Shown here: positions 12,884 through 24,435 of the stretch, in pieces
Position numbering within the stretch: position 1 is the stretch's first letter
How the letters are laid out: each line of letters begins with the position of its first letter
NCBI GenBank assembly: GCA_947184155.2
Contig: CAMXCT020001524.1
Coordinates: 375,577-439,576 of the forward strand
Length of the DNA: 64,000 nucleotides
Direction: 5' to 3'
DNA from: Cladocopium goreaui
Taxonomy: Eukaryota; Sar; Dinophyceae; Suessiales; Symbiodiniaceae
Made by a program: the position numbers and the translations under genes
The notes under the pieces: model-generated
The model's database searches: none
What the model was told of the DNA's origin: nothing
The model's input: the letters and a program-made list of their open reading frames with translations, nothing else

Positions 12884-13299
12884 GCCCTGGCCCTGTGCAG
12901 TGACTGGATGATGGTCCTGATCTTCGGATGTAGATTATGTATGAAGTGATACATCAATTTTGTGATAGCCAGTTGACTTGGGTGTGGAGTCAAGAATTGG
13001 GGTCTCAATGGTGTTTTGGACCCACAGAAAGCCGTTTTTGAATATGAAACCTACCAAAAAACATGATGGAAGCTCCAAGGCTCCAAGCTCTGTTGGGTCC
13101 GCCATTTGCCATTGGTGAAGTCCGGCATTTCTTGATAACTGGACCCCCACACATTGTTCTTTGGGTTGGGTGATCTTTCATGGATCTGGTTGTTTCTTTC
13201 TTTTTCTCTAATGGTTGTTGATTGACTGTTGAGCAAAGATCTGATTTTTTCCCGAGAGCGTCTGAGCGCAGGGTTCTTCCAATAGTGGGGGTCTGTAAA

Positions 13300-14035
13300 A
13301 CATCTTCTCATCTTCACATCTCATCTTCACATTCTCTCATCTTCACATCTTCTCATCATCTTCACATCTTTTCATCTTCACATCCTCTCATCTTCACATC
13401 CTCTCGTCTTCACATCCTCTCATCTTCACATCCTCTCATCTTCACATCTCATCTTCACATCCTCTCATCTTCACATCTTTTCATCTTTACATCCTCTCAT
13501 CTTCACATCCTCTCATCTTCACATCTGCTCATCTTCACATCCTCTCATCTTCACATCCTCTCCTCTTCACATCCGCTCATCTTCACACCTTCCCATCTTC
13601 ACATCTGCTCATCTTCACACCTTCCCATCTTCACATCTTCTCATCTTCACATCTGCCCATCTTCACATCTGCTCATCTTCACACCTTCCCATCTTCACAT
13701 CTGCTCATCTTCACACCTTCTTTCACATCTTCTCATCTTCACATCTGCTCATCTTCACATCTGCTCATCTTCACATCTGCTCACCTTCGCATCTGCTCAT
13801 CTTCACACCTTCCCAACTTCACATCTTCTCATCTTCACATCTGCTCATCTTCACATCTGCTCATCTTCACATCTGCTCATCTTCACATCTGCTCATCTTC
13901 ACATCTGCTCATCTTCACATCTTCTCATATTCACATCTGCTCATCTTCACATCTGCTCATCTTCACATCTGCTCATCTTCACATCTGCTCATCTTCACAT
14001 CTTCTTATCTTCACACCTGCTCACCTTCTCTCTCA
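13300..14035. repeat. 16-bp satellite, CTCATCTTCACATCTG
   Basis: More than 40 tandem units of 16 bp (variants CCTCTCATCTTCACAT and CACACCTTCC). Because 16 is not a multiple of three, all frames stay open and give a repeating 16-residue pseudo-peptide. The 307-codon open frame here is an artefact. Confidence 0.95.
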
Positions 14036-14094
14036 CGCCTTCTTTTTATCTTTCTCTCTTAAGGCCAAGGGTGGTGCCGGCGGCGAGTCACGAA

Positions 14095-14692
14095 ACGTCA
14101 GCCCTTTCGCACGAAATGAGGGTGGATCGGCAAAAACTGAGGTAAAATTGCGATTTGACTTGTCCTGGAGCAACCCTTTCGCACGAAATGAGGGTCGATC
14201 GGCAAAAACTGAGGTAAAATTGCGATTTGACTTGTCCTGGAGCAACCCTTTCGCACGAAATGAGGGTCGATCGGCAAAAACTGAGGTAAAATTGCGATTT
14301 GACTTGTCCTGGAGCAACCCTTTCGCACGAAATGAAGGTCGATCGGCAAAAACTGAGGTAAAATTGCGATTTGACTTGCCCCGGAGCAACCCTTTCGCAC
14401 GAAATGAAGGTCGATCGGCAAAAACTGAGGTAAAATTGCGATTTTACTTGTGCCGGAGCAACCCTTTCGCACGAAATGAGTGTCGATCGGCAAAAACTGA
14501 GGAAAAATTGCGATTTGACTTGTCCCGGAGCAACCCTTTCGCACGAAATGAAGGTCGATCGGCAAAAACTGAGGAAAAATTGCGATTTGACTTGCCCCGG
14601 AGCAACCCTTTCGCACGAAATGAGGGTCGATCGGCAAAAACTGAGGTAAAATTGCGATTTTTCGTGTGCTGGAGTAACTTTTTCGCACGCAA
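14095..14692. repeat. 72-bp satellite
   Basis: Eight tandem 72-bp units, highly similar, each with CCCTTTCGCACGAAATGA, GATCGGCAAAAACTGAGG and AAAATTGCGATTTGACTTG. The unit is an exact multiple of three, so both strands stay open (for example the period-24 peptide with NPFARNEGRSAKTE). This could be mistaken for a repeat protein, but third positions are no more variable than the others. Confidence 0.95.
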
Positions 14693-14694
14693 AG

Positions 14695-15180
14695 AGGTTT
14701 GTGTGTACGAGCGTTTCTGTGTAAAGATGTTTGTGTGTAAAAGTGTTTGTGTGTACAAGTGCATCTGTGTAAAAGTGTTGTGTGTAAAACCTTCTGTGTG
14801 TTCAAGTCTTTGTGTGTAAACGGGTTTGTGCGTACGAGTGTTTCTGTGTAAAGAAGTTTGTGTGTAAAAGTGATTGTATGTAAAATTGCATCTGTTTAAA
14901 CGTGATTGTGTGTAAAAGCTTCTGTGTGTACAAGCGTTTGCGTGTAAAAGCAGCTCCTGTGTGTAAAAGGGTCTGTGTGTAAAAGTGTCTGTGTGTAAAG
15001 GCTTCTGTGTGTAAAAGTGTCTGTGTAGAAGCGTCTGTGTGTAAAAGCTTCTGTATGTAAAAGCTTCTGTGTGTAAAAGCTTCTGTATGTAAAAGCTTCT
15101 GTGTGTCAAAGCTTCTGCGGGTAAAAGCTTTGTGTGTAAAAGCGTCTGTGTAAAAGCGTCTGTGTGTAAAAGTGTTTGCG
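14695..15180. repeat. 15-16-bp satellite, GTGTGTAAAAGCTTCT
   Basis: Tandem GTGTGTAAAAGYGTYT / GTGTGTAAAAGCTTCT units, abutting the 72-bp array directly. Confidence 0.9.
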
Positions 15181-15363
15181 ATGCAAACTATTGTCTTGCA
15201 CTTCTCACTATTTTGTCTTGATACTCCTCTTCTCGACTGCCTATAACACAGCTTTCATATATCGTTTCTAATATTGCGTCTCCATACTAACAAGAGAAGA
15301 CCCTGCTCCTCTACGCTCTCGGGCCATCCGTCGTCTAGTTTTCTCTTGATCCACTTCTGGCAG

Positions 15364-15451
15364 CTGAGGTGGAGACTGCCGATGAGGAGCATGGAGACGC
15401 TGCAACCCCCAACAAGGCGGAGGGCCGGGCAGCGCTGGGAGAATTGTGGAG
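15364..15451 (+). CDS. isolated exon-like segment
   Basis: Flanked by CAG and AG|GTGAGG, open as AEVETADEEHGDAATPNK then AEGRAALGELW. The acidic, GC-rich-third-position reading contrasts with the satellites on both sides. It could be a late exon of the EMAPII-like gene or part of an otherwise unseen gene. No family recognised. Confidence 0.35.
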
Positions 15452-15774
15452 GTGAGGACGTGAGCTAACAACCCATCACTGCAGATTTTTGCAACGAAGA
15501 TGAGGATGTCACTGCCCATAACTGGGAATTCAAACCATGAAAATTCAGGATTAAAACAGCCACAAAGTGAGATTTCACCCGCAACATTGCCATTGAATCG
15601 CCAAGAACTGGGGATGTTGCCCTGTCAAACCCACCTCCGAGGGTTATGGGGGATGTATCGGTATTTGTGCTTAAGATCCTGCGTAACCAACCATTAACAT
15701 AGACCCGGGCAAGCCGGCGGCGGAAGTTTCCCAAACATAAATGACCTATAGTTCAAAGACAACCTGTCCCGACC

Positions 15775-16905
15775 GTGTCCTTCCCTCGACACTCCACACC
15801 TCACACCTCACACTGCACACTGCACTCTTCGCACTCCAAACTTCACACTCCACACTTCACACTCCACACTTGTCACTTCTCACTTCTCACTGCTTCCTTC
15901 CCACTCCAAACCTCACACTTCACACTTCACACTGCACACTTCACACTTCACAGTCCACACTTCACACTTCACAATTCACAGTCCACACTTCACACTTCAC
16001 AGTCCACACTTCTCACTTCGCACTTCACACTTCACACTCCACATTTCACACTTCTCACTTCTCACTGCTTCCTTCACACTCAAAACTTCACACTTCACAC
16101 TTCACACTTCCCACTTCGCACTTCACACTCCACACTTCACAGTCCACACTTCACACTTCTCACTTCACACTTCTCACTTCTCACTGCTTCCTTCACACTC
16201 CAAACTTCACACTTCTTACTTCGCACTTCACACTCCACACTTCACAGTCCACACTTCACACTTCTCACTTCTCACTGCTTCCTTACCACTCCAAACTTCA
16301 CACTCCAAACTTCACACTTCACACTTCTCACTTCGCACTTCACACTCCACACTTCACTCGCACTTCACACTTCACAGTCCACACTTCACACTTCTCACTG
16401 CTTCCTTCACACTCCAAACCTCACACTTCACACTTCACACTTCACACTTCGCACTTCACACTCCACACTTCACACTCCACACTTCACACTTCTCACTTCA
16501 CACTTCTCACTTCTCACTGCTTCCTTCACACTCCAAACTTCACACTTCTCACTTCGCACTTCACACTCCACACTTCACAGTCCACACTTCACACTTCTCA
16601 CTTCTCACTGCTTCCTTCCCACTCCAAACTTCACACTCCAAACGTCACACTTCTCACTTCGCACTTCACACTCCACACTTCACTCACACTTCACACTTCA
16701 CAGTCCACACTTCACACTTCTCACTGCTTCCTTCACACTCCAAACCTCACACTTCACACTTCACACTTCACGCTGCGCTCTTCGCACTCCAAACTTAAAC
16801 TTCACACTCCACACTTCACACTTCTCACTTCCCACTGCTTCCTTCACACTGCACACTTCACACTGCACTCTTCACGCCCCACACTTCACACTGCTCTAAA
16901 CCTAC
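15775..16905. repeat. CACACTTCACACTTC satellite
   Basis: About 1.1 kb of CACTTCACA/CACTCCACA units, punctuated by a recurring CACTTCTCACTGCTTCCTTC motif that gives an irregular higher-order period. Two overlapping open frames of more than 370 codons (HTSHFTLHTSQ...) are artefacts. Confidence 0.95.
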
Positions 16906-16916
16906 GTGCAACAAAA

Positions 16917-18175
16917 AAAGACTAGCGCCAAAATGGAGAAAATCTGCTAACAAATCCATTTCGCAGCCTTCATGCAGCCAGTCCAAGACGATGTACGAGA
17001 TCCAGCTGCAAAAGACATTACGCATGCAGCCAAAGCATGAAGCAACCTTGACGCAGCCATTCCAATGCGATCTGCAGAGACTGAGTTGCAAAACACAATA
17101 GAACTACGCGCAGCGGCGTCGGAAATTGTAGCTCCAAAACCGGATGGATCTCGACGCCAGAGCGAAAAAAAGACGATTTTGAAGCACTTTTGAAAAGGAT
17201 TTTTAAAAGGAAAATCATTAGCGCCAAAATGGAGAAAATCTGCTGACAAATCACTGTCGCAGCCTTCATGCAGCCACTCCAATACGATTTACGAAGTCCA
17301 GCTGCAAAAGACAATAGTATTACGCATGCAGCCACAGCATGAAGCAACCTTGACACGGCCATTACAATGCGATCTGCGGAGACTGAGTTGCAAAACACAA
17401 TAGAACTACGCGCAACGGCGTCGGAAATTGTATAGCTCCAAAACCGGATCTCGACGCCAGAGCGAAAAAAAGACGATTTTGAAGCACTTTTTAAAAGGAT
17501 TTTTAGAAGGAAAATCACTAGCGCCAAAAACGCATTTCGTGCGAGACTTCCTTCAGAACTCCTTGACGCAGCCATTACAATGCGATCTGCAGAGACTGAG
17601 TTGCAAAACACAATAGAACTACGCGCAACGGCGTCGGAAAGCTCCAAAACTGGATCTCGACGCCAGAGCGAAAAAAAGACGATTTTGAAGCACTTTTTAA
17701 TTAAAAGGATTTTTAGAAGGAAAATCATTAGCGCCAAAATGGAGAAAATCTGCTGACAAATCACTGTGGCAGCCTTCATGCAGCCACTCCAATACGATTT
17801 ACGAAGTCCAGCTGCAAAAGACAATAGTATTATGAATGCAGCCACAGCACGAAGCAACCTTGACGCAGCCATTGCAATGCGATCTGCAGAGACCGAGTTG
17901 CAAAACACAATAGAACTACGCGCAACGGCGTCGGAAATTGTAGCTCCAAAACCGGATCTCGACGCCAGAGCGAAAAAAAGACGATTTTGAAGCACTTTTT
18001 AATTAAAAGGATTTTTAGAAGGAAAATCATTAGCGCCAAAATTGATAAAATCTGCTGACAAATCACTGTGGCAGCCTTCATGCAGCCACTCCAATACGAT
18101 TTACGAAGTCCAGCTGCAAAAGACAATAGTATTACGAATGCAGCCACAGCACGAAGCAACCTTGACGCAGCCATT
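16917..18175. repeat. ~300-bp satellite
   Basis: Unit starts at GCGCCAAAATGGAGAAAATC: 16925, 17221, 17731 and 18033 (spacing 296, 510, 302). A fifth, truncated unit starts at 17521, where the unit is replaced by ACGCATTTCGTGCGAGACTT, a sequence otherwise found in the neighbouring 420-bp satellite. This is a recombinant unit. Long minus-strand frames are repeat artefacts. Confidence 0.9.
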
Positions 18176-19465
18176 TACACTGCGGGAACGATCCTACAGT
18201 TGCAAATCACAATGGAATTCCATCAGCAACTCATCCACCAGCAACACTTGCAATCCCATTTACATTGCGGGAACGATCCTACAGTTGCAAATCACAATGG
18301 AATTCTGTCGACCGCACATGCACGAAAAACACTTGAAACCACATTTACAATGCGGAACCGATCCGACCATGGTCCGACCATGGTCCGAGACCGATCCGAG
18401 CATGATCCGACCACACACGAGACCGTCTCGCACCCGTCGCACCGCAGAGGTAGATCATCGACGTTCGGGGACGCACTTTGTCTGGAAAAACATACGGTTT
18501 CGTGCATCTGCTATCTCTCAAAAACGCATTTCGTGCGAGACTTCCTTCAAAACTCCATCGGCAACTCCTCCACCAGCACCACTTGCAATCCCATTTACAG
18601 TGAGGGAACGATCCTAGAGTTGCAAATCACAGTGGAATTCCATCGGCAACTCATCCACCAGCACCACTTGCAATCCTATTTACATTGCGGGAACGATCCT
18701 ACAGTTGCAAATCACAATGGAATTCTGTCGACCGCAAATGCACGAAACACAGGTGAAACCCCATTTACAATGCGGAACCGATCCGAACATGATCCGAACA
18801 TGATCCGAGCATGATCCGAGAATGATCCGACCACACACGAGACCGTCTCGCACCCTTCGCACCGCAGAGGTAGATCATCGACGTTCGGGGACGCACTTTG
18901 TCCGGAAAAACATAGGGTTTCGTGCATCTGCTATCTCTCAAAAACGCATTTCGTGCGAGACTTCCTTCAAAACTCCATTGGCAACTCCTCCACCAGCACC
19001 ACTTGCAATCCCATTTACAGTGAGGGAACGATCCTAGAGTTGCAAATCACAATGGAATTCCATCGGCAACTCATCCACCAGCACCACTCGCAATCCTATT
19101 TACATTGCGGGAACGATCCTACAGTTGCAAATCACAATGGAATTCTGTCGACCGCAAATGCACGAAACACAGGTGACACCCCATTTACAATGCGGAACCG
19201 ATCCGACCATGGTCCGACCATGGTCCGACCATGGTCCGAGACCGATCCGAGCATGATCCGACCACACACAAGACCGTCTCGCACCCGTCGCACCGCAGAG
19301 GTAGATCATCGACCTTCGCGGACGCACTTTGTCCGGAAAAACATAGGGTTTCGTGCATCTGCTATCTCTCAAAAACGCATTTCGTGCGAGACTTCCTTCA
19401 AAACTCCATCGGCAACTCCTCCACCAGCACCACTTGCAATCCCATTTACAGTGAGGGAACAATTT
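18175..19465. repeat. 420-bp satellite
   Basis: Three units; the anchor CATTTACAATGCGGAACCG falls at 18342, 18762 and 19182, a period of exactly 420 bp. Each unit contains a shorter internal array (CCGACCATGGT / CCGAACATGAT) with copy-number differences, and the segment AAACGCATTTCGTGCGAGAC. 420 is a multiple of three, so long open frames on both strands are expected without coding. Confidence 0.9.
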
Positions 19466-20515
19466 CTTTGCTAACTCTTTCTGTGACTAACTCTTTCCCT
19501 CACTAACTCTTTCTTTGACTAACTCTTTCCCTGACTAACTGTTTCTTTGCTAACTCTTTCTTTCACTACCTCATATATCCTCTAACTCTCTTTGACTAAC
19601 TCTTTCTTTGACTAACTCTTTCCCTCACTAACTCTTTCTTTGACTAACTCTTTCCCTGACTAACTGTTTCTTTCTTTGACTAACTCTTTCTGACGAACTC
19701 TTTCCTGACGCTAACTCTTTCTTTGCGAGCTCTTTCTGTGACTACTAACTCTTTCTTTCACTAACTTTTCCCTGACTAACTCTTTCCCCTAACTCTTTCC
19801 CTGACTAACTGTTTCTTTGCTAACTCTTTCTTTGACTAACTCTTTCCCTCACTAACTCTTTCTTTGACTAACTCTTTCCCTCACTAACTCTTTCTTTGAC
19901 TAACTCTTTCCCTGACTAACTGTTTCTTTGCTAACTCTTTCCCTCACTAACTCTTTCTTTGACTAACTCTTTCCCTGACTAACTGTTTCTTTGCTAACTC
20001 CTTCTTTGACTAACTCTTTCCCTCACTAACTCTTTCTTTGACTAACTCTTTCCCTGACTAACTGTTTCTTTGACTAACTCTTTCCCTGACTAACTGTTTC
20101 TTTGCTAACTCTTTCTTTGACTAACTCTTTCCCTCACTAACTCTTTCTTTGACTAACTCTTTCCCTGACTAACTGTTTGTTTGACTAACTCTTTCTTTGA
20201 CGAACTCTTTCCCTGACGAACTCTTTGTTTGCGAACTCTTTCTGTGACTAACTCTTTCCCTCACTAACTCTTTCTTTGACTAACTCTTTCTCTGACTAAC
20301 TGTTTCTTTGCTAACTCTTTTTTTGACTAACTCTTTCCCTCACTAACTCTTTCTTTGACTAACTCTTTCCCTGACTAACTGTTTCTTTGACTAACTCTTT
20401 CTTTGACTAACTCTTTCCCTGACGAACTCTTTCTTTGCTAACTCTTTCTGTGACTAACTCTTTCCCTCACTAACTCTTTCTTTGCTAATTCTTTCTTTGA
20501 CTAACTCTTTCCCTG
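19466..20515. repeat. CTAACTCTTTCTTTGA satellite
   Basis: About 1 kb of 15-16-bp units CTAACTCTTTCYYTGA with CTAACTGTTTCTTTG variants, giving a higher-order unit of about four monomers. It joins the 420-bp satellite without a gap. Confidence 0.95.
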
Positions 20516-20589
20516 ACATTCTAAAAGTCCGTAACACGGAAGTTTCTCCCCCTAAACTTCCTTTGATCAGTGTAATAGATTTTCACGAG

Positions 20590-20930
20590 GGCTTCCACCG
20601 CTGATTCTAGTAGAACCAACTCCCTTGCGGTGTTTGGATGTACCCACCAAGGGCAGGGTGAGTGGTGATGCCGACAACGGTTTTGGAAGGTTGGCAAGAA
20701 GAAACTCTACGAAAAGGCCGGCCCTGGTGAGGGAAGGAACCAGGTTGAGTTTGAGGGGGATTCCAGGGGGATACTGTGGAAAGCAAGACTGGTTGCTCAG
20801 GAACCCTCCAATAGAACAACCTTTGCAGGATGTCATGTATATAGATCATTTCACTACATCAACAATGCAGGACCCAGAAGGCAACACAAAAAACAAAGAT
20901 ATGAATGGTTGCTCCACTTCTCAAGTCTAA
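20590..20930 (+). pseudogene. possible degenerate retroelement fragment
   Basis: An open + frame runs through GVPxKGRVSGDADNGFGRL-like sequence to GGYCGKQDWLLRNPP and DVMYIDHFTTSTMQD. The YIDH tetrapeptide with hydrophobic flanks recalls the YxDD box of reverse transcriptases, with the second Asp changed. The frame breaks shortly afterwards. I cannot confirm the family from motifs alone; it could equally be an exon of the following unidentified gene. Confidence 0.25.
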
Positions 20931-20984
20931 ACAGTCCGCAATTCCAAGCAGCGATTTCCAATCACCTTGCTGATTGCTTCTCAG

Positions 20985-21420
20985 GTTGCACCCGAATTGA
21001 AGACCAACGGAGAGGGCACGGTGCACCTGCCAAAGTTGCCCTTGCAAGCACCCGAAGGAACGAGAACGAAGAGTTCACTGCCCCAAATTATATAAGGATG
21101 CTTACCGCAAACATGTGCCACGGGCGGATTCAATCGCGAACACTGACCACAGATTTGAGCTGGTCAAGGAAACGAGCAAATCACACGTAGTTCCCGAGTC
21201 TCAAGTGATTTTCCCCTACCATGCGTGATACCCTCTGGTAAACTAACGTAACTATGGCAAATCACCATTTTTAATGGGAAAATCCACTATAAATGGCCAT
21301 TTTCAATAGCTATGTTAGTTTACCAGAGGGTAATTGGTTGCCCATGGCCAGGTGTGCTTCAAGGATTCGCCCTTCATGACCAGTGCTGGACCGTGTACGG
21401 CGAAGGACAGGCCTTGGAGG
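20985..21420 (+). CDS. unidentified exons around two MITEs
   Basis: 20985-21074 is open as VAPELKTNGEGTVHLPKLP. A second frame at 21085-21221 reads KLYKDAYRKHVPRADSIAN and HVVPESQVIFPYH. If the intron begins with GC at 21222 and ends at AG 21350, the frame continues VCFKDSPFMTSAGPC up to a GT at about 21414. That intron would be about 130 bp and consist mostly of the MITE at 21229-21332. The frame change between the first two segments is unexplained (a missed intron or a broken gene). Confidence 0.3.
21229..21332. mobile_element. MITE family 1, copy 1
   Basis: 104 bp with terminal inverted repeats TACCCTCTGGTAAACTAACG and its near-complement ending TTTACCAGAGGGTA. The middle also pairs (AATGGGAAAATCCACTATAAATGG region), so the whole element can fold as one hairpin. 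Confidence 0.85.
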
Positions 21421-21441
21421 TCGCATTCATCAACCACTGGA

Positions 21442-21545
21442 TACCCTCTGGTAATTTAACATAGCTATTGAACATTACCATTTATAGTGGATTTTCCCAT
21501 TGAAAATGGTGATTTTCCATAGTTATGTTAGTTTACCAGAGGGTA
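21442..21545. mobile_element. MITE family 1, copy 2
   Basis: 104 bp, same terminal repeats (TACCCTCTGGTAATTTAACA ... GTTTACCAGAGGGTA), with the centre in the opposite orientation to copy 1 (GTGGATTTTCCCATTGAAAA). Confidence 0.85.
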
Positions 21546-23477
21546 GATCGTGAAGATTCGCCATCATAAACGTGGTTGTTGGTCTTTAATGAACCTTAGG
21601 CAGCCTTATAAGCCCCACAACATCTATCCATATTTTAGCGGTCATAGAAATCTCCCTTGCGGTTTTGGTAAATTGATTATACCCAAATGAGTTGGTTAAA
21701 TCCCCTGTGCATCCTGCATTTTTTTCCGACCGATTGCCACAGGAGCTTCCTGACTCTACTGTCTCGTGATCACGCCATGGTGACTTGGGGGGTTGACGAT
21801 GTAGGCTGAAAGATCGATTTTCTTAGACAAACACTGCCATTTGCGGCAAGCTGCGCTGCGGGTCCATCTGAAAGTGGAGAAGAATTACACGGTTGCTTTT
21901 TTTTTAAAAAAAAATATTCAAGATATACAGCAAAGTCTCACTTTTCAAACGTTTCTTTTGGGACTTGCCAACTGGCAAGCGTGCTGAAACTCCACTCTTC
22001 GCTTGATGGATGGTGCGGCAGTCAACTGCGAGTAACTGCGAGGGAGGCGCATTCTGAAGTGCTTGAAGTTCTGACGACCTTTTGTGAGTCCACTTGTGTG
22101 AAAGCTCGAGTGCACAATTTTTTGACATGCTGCACTCAAAGCACGCAGAGGATGGTCACTGCGGGCTATTCTAGAAATTTTATGCAGCCATTCCAATTCC
22201 ACAAACATAGATGTATATGATGTATGTGGCAGGTTGGATGGACAATAATGGACATGAAATGATGGATGCTTTCCGTTGGTCGATTAGTTCAAGCTTCGAT
22301 TTGCGACAGATCTGCTGTGATTTTCGGCCCGGTCAGCCAGCATCCCTTGCTCACTGCCACAGGGAGATCGTTTTTTTTGGTTTAAAACATTTCAACTCTG
22401 CAAAAAAGAAAGAGTTCCACGAGTCTGGGAGAATTTCGTTGCAGTGTCTTTGCAACCTTTCTATATGAATCTATATGAATCAATGCTATTTTACATTTTG
22501 AACCTGGAGGGTAGAATTTTGCAAGTGCGGGTAGGAACTCACGGGCACTTTGCAGTGGCCATGAGCATGGGAGACGGTTGCTCCGGGCAGAAATTTTGTG
22601 AGGGCAAGGCCCACAGTTTTCCTGAGCCACAACCAGTGTAGATTCTGCAGCGATGTGGACGCTGTGGGGTCGAAAGAATGAGGGAGGTTTGAGAGTGTAT
22701 TGGCGAGTGAAGTTGACTGTTGTTCTATTTATGGCCCAAATGTATTTACAATGCCCACATGAACCTGATCTTTTCATTTGGGGCAGTTTTTGGACATGCC
22801 AAATTGGCTTGGCAACAAATCTGTGCATGATGAAGCTCTTGAAATGTCCGAGAGACCCAAAATCTATCAAAGCAAGTGACAATATCATAAGGAGTCAGTC
22901 GTTCATGTAGTCTTCATTTTGGCCGCAACAAGGGAAACCGATTGGTGTAGATGGACATTTTGTGTAGTTGGGGGAGCTTCATTTTTTTGGGTGTCGGACT
23001 GACAGTGTTGCTTTTATGAAGAGACATTTAATTTGATGGAGTCCTGCTTGAAACTTTTGCATATGCAACTTTTGATTTTTGATCAGAAGCCCAATATTGG
23101 TTGTCTGTGGCATGAAAGCAATGGGGACAGTATCCAATCATGGACTTTACACAAGTGTTGCTGCTACTTGCATTTCCACAAGAATGTCACTGTCTCAACA
23201 GTTCCAAATGGCTTCCACTGTTTGGCGCGTATCAGTGTTTGCAATGTTTTGTACACTCTTTTTGGTGCGTGTGTCAGAGGTTGGTTCTGTTGCCGTGACA
23301 TACTATTTCTGAGAGGAAAATTTGAAAACGCAACGCTGCAAACGCTAAACTTGCAACGCATGGAGTATATTTATCCTGCCTGTATGGACCTGGACCTGAC
23401 CTGCTGCTCCTTGCTTGGCTTGGCCGCAGAGTTTTGGAATCAGCATCGTGCCTGCGTTACATCCACTCACCCCAGTC
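21546..23477. other. no gene recognised
   Basis: About 1.9 kb without an exon I can support on either strand. Several 60-160-codon frames overlap without family motifs. The bases before 23478 are read as the 5' leader of the dynamin-like gene. No dinoflagellate spliced-leader sequence is visible. Confidence 0.4.
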
Positions 23478-24394
23478 ATGTCGACGAACTCGGACAACAA
23501 ACTGTTTGAATTCGCCCGGGAGGTGCTTTGGTGCTTGGTTTGTGATGTGTGGTTGGTGGTATTGATTGCATGTTTGTGTTTGTTGTCCGAATTCTAGCAC
23601 AGAAAGTCTTGAAGATGGTTCTGGCCAAATCGTGCAGGTGAACCATTATTGCGAACTGCGGCCAGACAGTGAACTCGCCAAGATCAAGGTTGGACATTTT
23701 GTTTCCACAGAGAGCTGAGTGAAGAGCAATTTCAGTGATGTCATCAGCTTGTTCCTGTGTTAAATGCCGATGGATGCAGTTTAAAGCTTGGCTGCTGCAA
23801 GTGTAGAGCCAATCTGGGCGAGCCAATAGGTGGTGCCGTCCTACATCCTCGTGGGCGACCAGTCAAGCGGCAAGACTTCGTTGCTGAGTCGACTTGCGCG
23901 TATGCCTCTGGGCTACACGGCCAACAAAACCGGAACGCGCCTGGAATGCAACGAGTACTTCTCATGTTAAGTGAATTTGCGATGACATCGGGAAACAGAA
24001 TTCTTTCTACTTACTGATGCTGGTGCTTTCAGCAATGTTTGTATTGTGGGTTGTCTTTTTATATGGAGGGTTGGTTTTTTTGTGGGGGATGTTTTGTTTT
24101 TTTTTTGGATTTTCTTTGTTTTCCTGTCTGGCTTTGTGGCTTTTGTGGCTTCTGTTGCTTTTGTGGGTGTGTGGCTTTTGTGGCTTTACCATGCTTTACC
24201 ATGCTTTACCATGCTTTACCATGCTTTACCATGCTTTACCAATCTATCTATCTTGCTTTACCAATCTGTCTATCTTGCTTTCCCAATCTATCTATCTTGC
24301 TTTACCAATCTATCTATCTTGCTTTACCAATCTATCTATCTTGCTTTACCAATCTATCTATCTTGCTTTACCAATCTATCTATCTATCTATCTA

Positions 24395-24435
<41 letters not shown>

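Noticed and set aside
13222-16925. Open frames of 200-394 codons through the satellites
   Set aside because: The peptides repeat with the satellite unit in several frames and on both strands at once, with no start context, splice signals or family motifs.
24007-24192. Lys/His-rich minus-strand frame
   Set aside because: Low-complexity product of a T-rich intronic stretch; no splice context.
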